DNA of 64,000 bases from Streptomyces sp. SID12488 (lineage in GTDB: Bacteria; Actinomycetota; Actinomycetes; Streptomycetales; Streptomycetaceae): assembly GCF_010548275.1 (NCBI RefSeq), contig NZ_JAAGLT010000013.1, positions 124,001-188,000 of the forward strand, read 5' to 3'. Below are positions 34,552-43,268 of the stretch, piece after piece. The notes beneath the pieces were generated by a model. The model saw only the letters and a list, made by a program, of their open reading frames with translations. It had not been told where the DNA came from and did not search any database. A program made the translations under genes and the position numbers. How positions within the stretch are numbered: position 1 is the first letter of the stretch; each line of letters starts with the position of its first letter.

Positions 34552-35229
34552 GTGATCACTCCTGTACTGCCCGCCCCGACCCTCCCGATCCTCTCGACCC
34601 TCCCGGCCTCCCCGGCCCTCTCGGTCGACGAGTCGATAACCGCCTGGGCGCTCGCCGCCCGTGGTGGCGATCCGGTCGCCGTCGAACGTTTCGTCGGAGC
34701 CCTGCACCGCGATGTGGTGCGGTACGTCGCCCGTCTCTGCGCCGATCCGCAGGCCGCCGACGACCTGGCCCAGGACACGTTCCTGCGGGCGCTCGGCAGT
34801 TTGCACCGGTTCGAGGGGCGGTCCTCGGCACGCTCCTGGCTGATGGCCATCGCGCGGCGCGCGGTGATCGACAGCTTCCGGCACGCCGCCGCCCGGCCCC
34901 GGTTGTGCGACACGGAAGACTGGCGGCTGACCGTCGAACTGGCTCAGCCGCGCGGGCTGCCCGGCTTCGACGACGGGGTCGCGCTCCTCGACCTGCTGGC
35001 CGCGCTGCCCGACGAGCGGCGCGAGGCGTTCGTCCTCACGCAACTGATGGGGCTGCCCTACGCGGAGGCGGCCGAGGTCAGCGACTGCCCGGTGGGGACG
35101 GTGCGTTCACGCGTGGCCCGGGCCCGCGCGACCCTCGTCGACCTGCTCACGGAGGCCGAGAGTCAGGCGGCGCCGGAGTCCGCGTCCGAGGTCGCGAACG
35201 AGCACCCGCCGGCGGTGCTGGCCGCCTGA
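34552..35229 (+). CDS. ECF RNA polymerase sigma factor
   Basis: A 225-aa sigma factor. Region 2 has DDLAQDTFLRALGSLHRF (around residues 67-84); region 4 has MGLPYAEAAEVSDCPVGTVRSR (about 166-187), with an Ala-rich tail after it. The GTG at 34552 is chosen for AAGGA 6 bases upstream; an ATG at 34531 lacks a site. No anti-sigma gene follows; the Met/His-rich membrane protein lies upstream in the same direction and might control it. It is convergent with the MarR gene. Confidence 0.92.
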   Translation: MITPVLPAPTLPILSTLPASPALSVDESITAWALAARGGDPVAVERFVGALHRDVVRYVARLCADPQAADDLAQDTFLRALGSLHRFEGRSSARSWLMAIARRAVIDSFRHAAARPRLCDTEDWRLTVELAQPRGLPGFDDGVALLDLLAALPDERREAFVLTQLMGLPYAEAAEVSDCPVGTVRSRVARARATLVDLLTEAESQAAPESASEVANEHPPAVLAA

Positions 35230-35251
35230 CGCGGGGGACGCGGCAGGGAGC

Positions 35252-35764
35252 TCACCGCTTCTCCCTGCCCGCGTCCGCCCGCTCCGGGTTCTCCGGCAGC
35301 AGCCCGCACATCGTCTCGCGTTCCTCGGGGCCGATCTCCGCGAGCCCCGAGCCGACGGTGTCGGCCAGCGTCGGAGAGGCCTCCGTGAACACGCGGCGGC
35401 CCTTGTCGGTGAGGGCCACCTCGACGCCCCGCTTGTCGCCGCACACCGAGCGCCGGGTGACCAGCCCGGCGTGCGAGAGGCAGGCGATCTGGTAGGTGAG
35501 CCGGGTCTTGGGGCGGCCGAGCAGCTCCGCGATGCGGGTCATCCGCAGCCCGCCGTCGGGCCGTTCGGCGAGCAGGCACAGCACCAGGAACTCGTCGTGG
35601 GAGACCCCGAGCGTGTCCTTGAGGACGGGGCCGAGCCGCTGCTCGATCGCCCCGGTCGCGGCCAGCAGGACCATCCAGCCCCGTAGCTCGGCCGGGAGCA
35701 GCCCGCCCTCCTGCGCGGTGGGACATCGGGTCAGCTCTGCGGAGTGTTCGGGAGGGGCGGCCAT
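35252..35764 (-). CDS. MarR-family regulator
   Basis: A 170-aa winged-helix regulator. The region DEFLVLCLLAERPDGGLRM, RIAELLGRPKTRLTYQIACL (recognition helix) and GLVTRRSVCGDKRGVEVALT (wing) is standard MarR. The ATG at 35764 lacks a strong ribosome site. It is divergent from yceI, and a perfect 18-bp palindrome lies between them, so it probably represses both genes. Ligand unknown; many YceI-linked MarR proteins respond to oxidants or aromatics. Confidence 0.9.
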   Translation of the reverse strand: MAAPPEHSAELTRCPTAQEGGLLPAELRGWMVLLAATGAIEQRLGPVLKDTLGVSHDEFLVLCLLAERPDGGLRMTRIAELLGRPKTRLTYQIACLSHAGLVTRRSVCGDKRGVEVALTDKGRRVFTEASPTLADTVGSGLAEIGPEERETMCGLLPENPERADAGREKR

Positions 35765-35847
35765 GCCGTCGATTCTACCGGTCGTCCAATTTTGCACTAT
35801 GGGTTGTTCATATTTGGATAACAGGCTAGCGTGGCGCCATCGCCCCA

Positions 35848-35865
35848 TCATCCAAATTTGGATGA
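35848..35865. promoter_or_regulatory. perfect 18-bp palindrome TCATCCAAATTTGGATGA
   Basis: The sequence is its own reverse complement and lies between the divergent MarR and YceI genes. Extra half-sites (TTTGGAT at 35868 on, and ATTTGGATA near 35811-35819) flank it. The layout is typical of a MarR autoregulatory operator. Confidence 0.8.
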
Positions 35866-35942
35866 CTTTGGATGACTCGGGTCGCGCGACTCGCACACCT
35901 TGCACAACTCGCACGACCCTCGTTCCTGTCAGGAGACATTTC

Positions 35943-36458
35943 ATGACCGTTGCCGTGGAAACCGGCCTGTGGCAGCTCGACCGGACGGCCTCCACCGTCG
36001 CCATCAAGCACAAGACGATGTGGAACCTGGTCACCGTCAACGGCACCTTCGCCATCACCGGCGGCGGTGGCGAGGTCCTCCCCGACGGCTCCGCCACGGG
36101 CACCCTGACCCTGGACGCCGCCTCCCTGGACACCAAGCACGCCAAGCGTGACAAGCACCTGCACGGAGCCGACTTCTTCGACGCCGAGAACCACCCCGAG
36201 ATCACCTTCGCGGTGCGTGGCGCCGAACTCCGCGACGGCGACACGGTCGACGTCAACGGTCAGCTGACCGTGCGCGGCATCAGCCGCCCCACGACCCTCA
36301 CCGCGCGCCTCACCGACGCAGGCGCCGACGCGCTCACCCTGGACGCGGAGTTCACCGTGGACCGCGGCCAGTTCGGCCTGGGCTGGAACCAGCTGGGCAT
36401 GATCCGCGGCCTTACGACGGTCACGGCTACTCTCCGCTTCAGCCGCACCCCCGCCTGA
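35943..36458 (+). CDS. YceI-family protein
   Basis: A 171-aa lipocalin-like barrel of the YceI family. Seen: GLWQLDRTASTVAIKHKTMW at the N-terminus, the repeated strand pattern NGTFAITGGGGEVL, the H-x-x-H...F segment LHGADFFDAENHPEITFAV, and VDRGQFGLGWNQLGMIRG at the end. YceI proteins bind isoprenoid-type or amphiphilic ligands; no signal peptide is seen, so it acts in the cytoplasm. The ATG at 35943 has AGGAG 8 bases upstream. It is presumed to be under MarR control. Confidence 0.9.
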   Translation: MTVAVETGLWQLDRTASTVAIKHKTMWNLVTVNGTFAITGGGGEVLPDGSATGTLTLDAASLDTKHAKRDKHLHGADFFDAENHPEITFAVRGAELRDGDTVDVNGQLTVRGISRPTTLTARLTDAGADALTLDAEFTVDRGQFGLGWNQLGMIRGLTTVTATLRFSRTPA

Positions 36459-36490
36459 GCTGAGGGGCGGTGCCGCAGGGCCGCAGGGCT

Positions 36491-38233
36491 CTACGGCCGC
36501 TCGCCCGGCAGCCTGACGTCCATGCTCGACAGCGTGTCCGGCGACGCCGTGAAGACGCGCAGCCGGATCCGCGTACCAGGGCGCCGGGGCACGTGGAACA
36601 CCGGTCCGGGCGGCTGGAGCCGGTAGACGGCGCTCGCGCGGGCGGGCAGCGTGGCCGGCCCCCGGACCACCTTCCACCAGCGACTCATGCCCTGACCGGT
36701 GGTGAGCGTGAAATGGGGTGTGAGGGCGCTGTCGTCCACGTTCGTGACCCGGAGGGTCAGCTCCGACACGGCGCCCGGCCGGACCGTGAGCACCCTCGTC
36801 ACCCGCATCCGCAGCGGCGGCGAACCCGTCGCCGCCACGGCGGCACTCGCCAGCGCCGGTACGAGGAGCAGCGCGGCCGTCGCGACCAGCGCGGGACGCC
36901 CGCGCGGACCCGACAGGAAGCGCGGCCGGGGCTGCCACGCGCCGGCGAACGACGCGGCCGGCGTGGTCACCGCGGCGGCCAGCCACAGCGGGGTCATCAG
37001 CAGGTAGTAGCCGTCCTGCGAACGCGTCGCCAGGAAGAAGGCGCACCACGGCAGCACCATGGCCGCCGGACCGAGCCGTCGCACGAACAGGACGAGCAGC
37101 GCCAGCAGGGCCCCCGTCAGCAGCATGCTCGCGTGGCTGTACCAGGCCAGCCGGTCGCTGCCGGTGGTGTAGTACAGCGCTACGCCCACCAGGCCCTGCC
37201 CGTGGATCGTCGCGTTCTGCGTCAGCGGCAGCGCGACCCCGCCCGCCCAGGTGCGCGGTTCACTCACGACGAAGTACGTGTTGATCAGCAGCCATACGGT
37301 GACCGCCGTACCGGCGATCCGCAGCACCACCCCGGCGGCGGGCCGGGCGCCCAGCTCACCCCGGCGCACGGCGTAGATCCCGGCCAGCAGGAACGGCACG
37401 AGGAACCACGGCAGTTGCTTCGCCGCGCAGGCCGCGCCCAGACAGGCAGCCCGCGCGAGGCCGCCCCACCCGAGCCGCCCGCCCGCACCGAGCCGCGGCC
37501 AGCGCACCACCACCGGGATGAGCAGCGCGAGCCCGATGATCGCCGGGTAGCCGAGCCGCGCGTAACTCGGCAGGAAACCGAAGCCCAGACACGCCATGGT
37601 CGCCGCCGACCGCCACGGCACCGGCAGCAGCCGCCACAGTGTCACCGCACCGACGAGCAGCGCCCCGGTCGTCACCGCGGTCGCCGCGAGCGCGCCGTGC
37701 CCGAGCCACAGGAACGGCGCGGTCAGCAGAGGGGCCAGGGGCGGGTAGCCGTACGTGAGGTCGTAGCCGCCGTTCATCGTCGGGGTCAGGGCGACGTCGG
37801 GGTTGTGCTGGAAGAGCCAAGGCCAGGGCTGCCCGTACACCGGGTGCCCGGCGACCAGTTCGCGGGCGGCCTGCGCGGTGAGGACGCCCTCGTCGCCGCC
37901 GCCGTGGTTCAGGGCGAACGTGCACAGGGTCAGTGTCACGGCCGTGACCAGGACACACAGGTCGACGTGGGCGAGCGAACGCGTCCGGCGGACGGTCAGC
38001 GCCAGTACTCCGCAGGCCAGGATCGACAGATAGCAGAGCGAGATGACGGCGGCGACGACGGGCCGGTGGCTGGCGGCCTGCGTCCACACCGCCCGCGTAC
38101 CGATGAACAGGCTGACGGTCGCGAGCAGCGTCAGGACGCGATGCCACTGCGCGGGGGAGTCGGCCTCCGGGGCCCGGGATCGCGGAGGGGCCGTCTTCGC
38201 CGTGATGTCCGGCGCTGCTTCTGCCAAGTGCAC
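36491..38233 (-). CDS. multi-pass membrane protein, GT-C glycosyltransferase-like
   Basis: A 580-aa protein with about a dozen membrane helices, followed by a 150-aa extracytoplasmic domain of beta-strand character (VLTVRPGAVSELTLRVTNVD). A GGGDEGVLTAQAARELVAG loop after helix 3-4 holds acidic residues where GT-C enzymes keep their catalytic Asp/Glu, and a YGYPPLAPLL-like segment follows. This resembles polyprenyl-phosphate-sugar transferases, but the sugar and acceptor are unknown. The start is uncertain: GTG 38233 has no ribosome site. It may need a start 30-60 bases downstream. Confidence 0.7.
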   Translation of the reverse strand: MHLAEAAPDITAKTAPPRSRAPEADSPAQWHRVLTLLATVSLFIGTRAVWTQAASHRPVVAAVISLCYLSILACGVLALTVRRTRSLAHVDLCVLVTAVTLTLCTFALNHGGGDEGVLTAQAARELVAGHPVYGQPWPWLFQHNPDVALTPTMNGGYDLTYGYPPLAPLLTAPFLWLGHGALAATAVTTGALLVGAVTLWRLLPVPWRSAATMACLGFGFLPSYARLGYPAIIGLALLIPVVVRWPRLGAGGRLGWGGLARAACLGAACAAKQLPWFLVPFLLAGIYAVRRGELGARPAAGVVLRIAGTAVTVWLLINTYFVVSEPRTWAGGVALPLTQNATIHGQGLVGVALYYTTGSDRLAWYSHASMLLTGALLALLVLFVRRLGPAAMVLPWCAFFLATRSQDGYYLLMTPLWLAAAVTTPAASFAGAWQPRPRFLSGPRGRPALVATAALLLVPALASAAVAATGSPPLRMRVTRVLTVRPGAVSELTLRVTNVDDSALTPHFTLTTGQGMSRWWKVVRGPATLPARASAVYRLQPPGPVFHVPRRPGTRIRLRVFTASPDTLSSMDVRLPGERP

Positions 38234-38362
38234 GACACCGGAACGTAATCGTGCCCGGTGTGCCGCACGCGGGTGGAGGTGAAGGGTCCGGTGTGAGGCC
38301 GGTAAGAATGTCCGCCAGTAGTCATTTATGTCGATTCGGACGGCCTCGCGTCATGGCGTCAT

Positions 38363-41300
38363 TCAGTACACGTCCCGCACATAGCGCTTCGCCGCGATGA
38401 GCTGCTTCACGTACACACCCGCCTCGTCCTCGCTCAGACCGCCGTGTGCCACCGCGATGTCCCTCAGCGCCCGGTCCACGTCCTTGGCCATACGGGAGGC
38501 GTCGCCGCAGACGTAGAAGTGGGCGCCCTCCTGGAGCCAGTGCCACAGCTCGGGCCCGTGCTCGCGCATCCGGTCCTGGACGTAGACCTTGTTGCGCTGG
38601 TCGCGGGAGAACGCGGTGTCCAGGCGGGTCAGCGTGCCCTCGGCGACCAGGTCTGCCAGCTCGTCCTCGTAGTAGAAGTCGGTGGCGCGGTGCTGCTCGC
38701 CGAAGAACAGCCAGTTCGGCGCCGCGTGCCCGAGCGCCCGCCGCTCCTCCAGGAACCCCACGAACGGCGCCACTCCGGTACCCGGCCCGACCATCACCAT
38801 CGGCGTCGAGGCGTCCCCGGGGGGCCTGAAGTACGGCGAGCGCTGCACGAAGACGGGCACCGCAGTGTCCGGCCCAGCGTCGGCCAGGAAGGGCGAGCAG
38901 ACCCCGCCGCGCGGCCGGCCGTGCAGGTTCTCGTACCGCACCACGGACACCGTCAGCGACACCCGCGCCGGGTCGACGAGCGGGCTCGACGATATGGAGT
39001 ACAGCCGGGGCTGCATCCGCCGCAGCACCGTCACCCACTCCTGTGCGGACGCCCGCACCCCGTACTCGGCGACCACGTCCACGGCCTGCCGACCCCACGA
39101 CCAGCGGGCCAGCCCGTCCTTGTTGTCCGACCGCATCAGCTTCTTCAACTCGCGGTTGTCCCGGGCTCGTTCGGAGACGAAGCGCAGCAGGTCGGGTGTG
39201 ATCCGGGTGATGTCGAGCTGCCGGTGCAGCGCCTCGGAGAGCGAGAACTCACCGACTCCCTCCACCCGCACGCCGGTTGACGCGTCCAGTCCGGTCACGG
39301 CCAGCCATTCCGCCACCAGGGACGTGGAGTTGACGGGCCGCACCCCGAGCGCGTCACCCGCTTCGTACGTCAGTGCCGTACCGCTCGTGTCGAAGGTGAA
39401 CCGGCGCACCTCCTTGGTCGCGCCGGGCAGGCTGAGCAGCCGGTTGCCGACGAGCCGGGCGGGCGAGGCGGCGGGCTTGGCGGACCGGACGGCAGGGGAG
39501 GGGACGGGAGTTGAGGCCGGGGAAGCCGTACCGCCCGCCCGCTGCTCCTGCTCGGTCTCCGTGCCCGTGGTGCCGTTCGTGGCGCTCGGGTCCAGCACGT
39601 CGAGGACCTGGTCGAGCCACGCGTCCGCCGACGGTTCGAAGTCGGGCTCGCAGTCGGTGCGCGGAGTGATCCGCACCGCCCCCAACTCGTCGAGCCGCGC
39701 GTCCAGTCGGCGCCCGTGCCCGCAGAAGTCGTCGTACGAGGAGTCGCCCAGCGCGAGTACGGCGTACCGCACGCCGTCCAGCCGTGGTGCCTGCTCCCCG
39801 GAGAGCGAGTCCCAGAAGCCGGAGCCGTTGTCGGGGGCGTCGCCGTCGCCGAACGTACTGGTGATGAAGAGGAGATCGGCACTGCGCGCGAGGGCGGTCA
39901 CATCGGCCTCGTCCATGCCGACGAGCCTCGCCCGGTGCCCGCCGGCGTTCAGCCGCTCGGCCGCCGCACCGGCGAGTTCCTCGGCGTTGCCGGTCTGCGA
40001 GGCCCACAGCACGACGACCTCACGCCCGCCGACCTCGACCCCGACACCGACCCGTTCCTGCGGCGGGGCCTCCTCCGTCCTGGAGTACATGCCGGCGAGC
40101 ATTCCGTTCACCCAGTCGGCGTGCTCGGCGCTGAAGGGAGCGGAGGCGGGCAGCACGGGGATTCCCGCGGCACCGGTGGGGATTCCGGCGAGGAAACCCG
40201 AGAGGTACTGGCGTTCCTGCGAGCTGAGAACGGGCGGGGGCGCGGGTGTGAACGCGAACTCCGGCACGGCGACCGGAACTTGAGGGAGAGCGGATGGAGG
40301 GGCTTCAGGGCGCTGCACCTGAGCCTCGGGCCGGTGCACCTTCACCAGGGACACCGCGCACACCTTGAACTCCGGCTGCAGGGACAGCGGATCGACCGCG
40401 TCGCTCGTCACCGCGTTGATGCTGAGGTATTCCCCGAAGAGGTCGTTCCAGTGGAAGGGCGCGAAGACGCAACCCCTCCGCACGCGGTCCGTGACGACGG
40501 CCGGCAGTACGGCCCGTCCGCGCCGCGAGGCGACCTCGACGGAGTCGCCGTCCTCGACCCCCAACTCCCGGGCGTCCTCGGGATGCACCTCCACGAACGG
40601 CCCGGAGTTCAGCTTGTTGAGCTGGGCGACCTTCCCCGTCTTCGTCAGGGTGTGCCACTGGTGCTGCACGCGCCCGGTGTTCAGGACGAACGGGAAGTCG
40701 TCGTCGGGCAGTTCGGCGGCGGGCAGATGCGGCCGGGCGTGGAAGACGCCACGCCCGCTGGCAGTGGGGAACCGCGGTCCCGCCCCCTCCTGCTCCCGGT
40801 ACCGGATGGGATTGCGCGCGGGCCCGTCCACCGAGGCCGCCGGCCACTGCACGGGAGTCTCGCGCAGCCGCTCGTAGGTGACCCCGCGAAGATCCCAGCC
40901 GGTCTTCGGGTTCCACGCCCGCTTGAGCTCCTCGAAGACGTCCTCCGCGCTTTCGTACGCGAACCCCTCGAACCCCATCGCGCGGGCGACGGCCGCGATG
41001 ATCCGCCAGTCGGCCATGGCGTCGCCGGGCGGGTCGACGGCGGCCCGGGCGAGGGTGAGACCGCGCTCGCTGTTGACGAGGACGCCCTCCGCCTCGGTCC
41101 ACATCGCGCCGGGCAGGACGACATCGGCGTACGCGTTGGTCTCGGTCTCGGCGAAGACGTCCTGGGTGACGACGAACTCGGCGGCCTCCAGGCCCTCGAT
41201 GACCGTACGGCGGTTGGCGACCGAGGCGACCGGGTTGGTGCAGATGATCCAGCAGGCCTTGATGCGCCCCTCGGCCATCCGCCGGAACATCTCGATCGTG

Positions 41301-42493
41301 CCGTGCCCGGCGCCGTCCTTGCGGAGCGTGCCGGCCGGCAGCTCCCACAGCTCCTCGACGAACGCCCGCTCCTCGTCCACCAGCACGGACCGCTGCCCGG
41401 GAAGCCCCGGCCCCATGTACCCCATCTCCCGGCCGCCCATCGCGTTGGGCTGCCCGGTGAGGGAGAACGGCCCGCTGCCGGGGCGGCAGATCGCGCCGGT
41501 GGCGAGATGCAGGTTGACCAGGGCGTTCGTGTTCCAGGTACCGTGCGTGGACTGGTTGAGCCCCATGGTCCAGCAGCTCATCCACTCACCGGACGCACTG
41601 GCTTCCCCGATGATCCGCGCCGCTTCCCGGATGTCGTCCTCGGGGATGCCGGTGATCGCGGAGACGGCGTCCGGCGCGTAGTCGGCGAGGAAGGCCGGCA
41701 TCTCCTCCCAGCCCTCGGTGTGGGCGGCGATGAACTCCTGGTCCGTGTACCCGTCGGCGTGCAGGAGATGGAGCAGGCCGTTGAGGAAGGCCAGATCCGT
41801 CCCGGGCCTGATCTGCAGGAACAGATCGGCCTTGGCGGCGGTGGCGGTACGCCGTGGGTCGACCACGATGAGCTTCGCCCCCGCCTTGACCCGCTCCATC
41901 ATCCGCAGGAACAGGATCGGATGGCAGTCGGCCATGTTCGACCCGATGACGAGAAAGGCGTCGGCGTGGTCGAAGTCGTCGTACGAGCCGGGCGGCCCGT
42001 CGGCGCCCAGCGACAGCTTGTATCCGGTGCCCGCGCTCGCCATACACAGCCGGGAGTTCGACTCGATCTGGTTCGTGCCCACGAACCCCTTGGCCAGCTT
42101 GTTCGCCAGGTACTGGGCCTCCAGGCCCATCTGCCCGGACACATAGAAGGCGACGGCGTCCGGCCCGTGCTCGTCGACGATGGCGCGCAGCCGGCGCGCG
42201 GTCTCAGCGATGGCGTCCGCGACGGGCGCGGGCACCAGCTCCTCGCCCCGGTCGTCGAGGCCGTCCCGGACCAGCGCGGTGGTCAGCCGGCCGGGTGCGC
42301 TGAGCATGTCGGCGGTGGTCGCGCCCTTGGTGCACAGCCGCCCGGCGTTCGCGGGATGCGCCTTGTCCCCGGACGCCTTGAAGACCGTACGCCGTCCGTC
42401 GGGTCCGAGCCCGACGTCCAGCACGATTCCGCAGCCCACCCCGCAGTACGAGCACACGGTCCGCACCTGCGTGGTCGTGGGGGTTGTGGTCAC
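38363..42493 (-). CDS. assimilatory nitrate reductase fused to flavodoxin/FAD/NADP reductase
   Basis: One 1376-aa protein joins two enzymes. The first 730 residues are a molybdopterin oxidoreductase with 4Fe-4S cysteines C14, C17, C21 and C54 and blocks such as SNMADCHPILFLRMM and TGQPNAMGGREMGYMG. Residues about 825-970 are a flavodoxin domain (WASQTGNAEEL). The rest is a sulfite-reductase-type FAD/NADPH module with RLYSISSSPLVDP (about 1161) and GPGTGVAPFVGF (about 1234). It reduces nitrate to nitrite with NADPH. The GTG at 42493 has AGAGG 6 bases upstream. A GlnR-like box lies about 93 bp before the start. Confidence 0.92.
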   Translation of the reverse strand: MTTTPTTTQVRTVCSYCGVGCGIVLDVGLGPDGRRTVFKASGDKAHPANAGRLCTKGATTADMLSAPGRLTTALVRDGLDDRGEELVPAPVADAIAETARRLRAIVDEHGPDAVAFYVSGQMGLEAQYLANKLAKGFVGTNQIESNSRLCMASAGTGYKLSLGADGPPGSYDDFDHADAFLVIGSNMADCHPILFLRMMERVKAGAKLIVVDPRRTATAAKADLFLQIRPGTDLAFLNGLLHLLHADGYTDQEFIAAHTEGWEEMPAFLADYAPDAVSAITGIPEDDIREAARIIGEASASGEWMSCWTMGLNQSTHGTWNTNALVNLHLATGAICRPGSGPFSLTGQPNAMGGREMGYMGPGLPGQRSVLVDEERAFVEELWELPAGTLRKDGAGHGTIEMFRRMAEGRIKACWIICTNPVASVANRRTVIEGLEAAEFVVTQDVFAETETNAYADVVLPGAMWTEAEGVLVNSERGLTLARAAVDPPGDAMADWRIIAAVARAMGFEGFAYESAEDVFEELKRAWNPKTGWDLRGVTYERLRETPVQWPAASVDGPARNPIRYREQEGAGPRFPTASGRGVFHARPHLPAAELPDDDFPFVLNTGRVQHQWHTLTKTGKVAQLNKLNSGPFVEVHPEDARELGVEDGDSVEVASRRGRAVLPAVVTDRVRRGCVFAPFHWNDLFGEYLSINAVTSDAVDPLSLQPEFKVCAVSLVKVHRPEAQVQRPEAPPSALPQVPVAVPEFAFTPAPPPVLSSQERQYLSGFLAGIPTGAAGIPVLPASAPFSAEHADWVNGMLAGMYSRTEEAPPQERVGVGVEVGGREVVVLWASQTGNAEELAGAAAERLNAGGHRARLVGMDEADVTALARSADLLFITSTFGDGDAPDNGSGFWDSLSGEQAPRLDGVRYAVLALGDSSYDDFCGHGRRLDARLDELGAVRITPRTDCEPDFEPSADAWLDQVLDVLDPSATNGTTGTETEQEQRAGGTASPASTPVPSPAVRSAKPAASPARLVGNRLLSLPGATKEVRRFTFDTSGTALTYEAGDALGVRPVNSTSLVAEWLAVTGLDASTGVRVEGVGEFSLSEALHRQLDITRITPDLLRFVSERARDNRELKKLMRSDNKDGLARWSWGRQAVDVVAEYGVRASAQEWVTVLRRMQPRLYSISSSPLVDPARVSLTVSVVRYENLHGRPRGGVCSPFLADAGPDTAVPVFVQRSPYFRPPGDASTPMVMVGPGTGVAPFVGFLEERRALGHAAPNWLFFGEQHRATDFYYEDELADLVAEGTLTRLDTAFSRDQRNKVYVQDRMREHGPELWHWLQEGAHFYVCGDASRMAKDVDRALRDIAVAHGGLSEDEAGVYVKQLIAAKRYVRDVY

Positions 42494-42585
42494 GTGCTGC
42501 CTCTCTCCGACCTGCTCTGTCTTTCGCTGTCTCTCGCTGTTCTTCTCCATGCGGGACTGCTACCGCCGAGCGTACGAATTGCCCG

Positions 42586-42601
42586 TTACGTCGATGTCAC
42601 G
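42586..42601 (-). promoter_or_regulatory. GlnR-like box GTGAC-N6-GTAAC
   Basis: On the minus strand the region reads GTGAC ATCGAC GTAAC, matching the GlnR half-site pair gTnAC-N6-GaAAC except for one base. A further GTAAC lies about 36 bases upstream (42620-42624 region). It is about 93 bp before the nitrate reductase start. GlnR is the known activator of nitrate assimilation in Streptomyces. Confidence 0.65.
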
Positions 42602-42786
42602 TGATCCGATCATGAGCGGTTACACCCGCTGCACAGCCGGAGTGTCAGTGCTGTGAGGTACGTATAGGTGTTCGGGTTTTTCTCACACAGGAGGTCGCTG
42701 AGCGTGTCGTATTGGGCCGATCGGGTGACCATGAGTAAGAATTGGCTGATGCAGACAGTCAGTGCGAGCCAGGGCGGAGTGTGCCG

Positions 42787-43176
42787 ATGAGGAGCCACGA
42801 TGTCACCGACGAACAGTGGGAGGGGCTCGCCCAGGTCGTACCGCTCAGAGGCCGGGACGCCTGGCCGTCCGCGGTGGGCCACCGGTCGATACCCGAGGCG
42901 GCGACCGAGGCCAGGCGCCGTTTCGTCGTCCTGCGCGTCAACGTCTTTGCGGACGCGCGCGAGGTGGCGGAGACGCTGATGGCGGGCATCCCGGTACTCC
43001 TCGACCTGACGAGCGCCGAGGCGGACACCGCCAAGCGGGTCCTCGATTTCAGCACGGGCGTCGTCTTCGGCCTCTCGAGCGGGATGCACCGGGTCGACCG
43101 GAACGTGTTCCTTCTCACCCCGCCCGGCACAGAGGTCGGGGGGCTCATGGGGGGAGCGGGGATTCCGGAGCACTGA
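42787..43176 (+). CDS. sflB: SepF-like cell-division protein (SflB type)
   Basis: A 129-aa SepF-family protein without the N-terminal amphipathic and linker part of SepF itself. The SepF core is clear: VLRVNVFADAREVAETLMAG (about 49-68), VLLDLTSAEADTAKRVLDF and FSTGVVFGLSSGMHRVDRNV, ending LLTPPGTEV. In S. coelicolor SflA and SflB are short SepF paralogues that affect FtsZ and dynamin placement at sporulation. The position (upstream of arcA/argF) and length point to SflB. The ATG at 42787 has GGAG about 8 bases upstream; a GTG 6 bp earlier is also possible. Confidence 0.8.
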   Translation: MRSHDVTDEQWEGLAQVVPLRGRDAWPSAVGHRSIPEAATEARRRFVVLRVNVFADAREVAETLMAGIPVLLDLTSAEADTAKRVLDFSTGVVFGLSSGMHRVDRNVFLLTPPGTEVGGLMGGAGIPEH

Positions 43177-43268
43177 GACCGGCCTCGCCACGAGATCCGT
43201 CCCCCGTTCGTAGGAAGGTGCGGCGGGCGGAACGGTTCGCCTCGCGGGCGGAGGCCTACGGTCCGGAT

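Noticed and set aside
39716..42604. Long plus-strand frame opposite the nitrate reductase fusion
   Set aside because: Pure antisense shadow: Arg/Gly/Pro-rich with no motif, while the minus strand encodes an intact enzyme.
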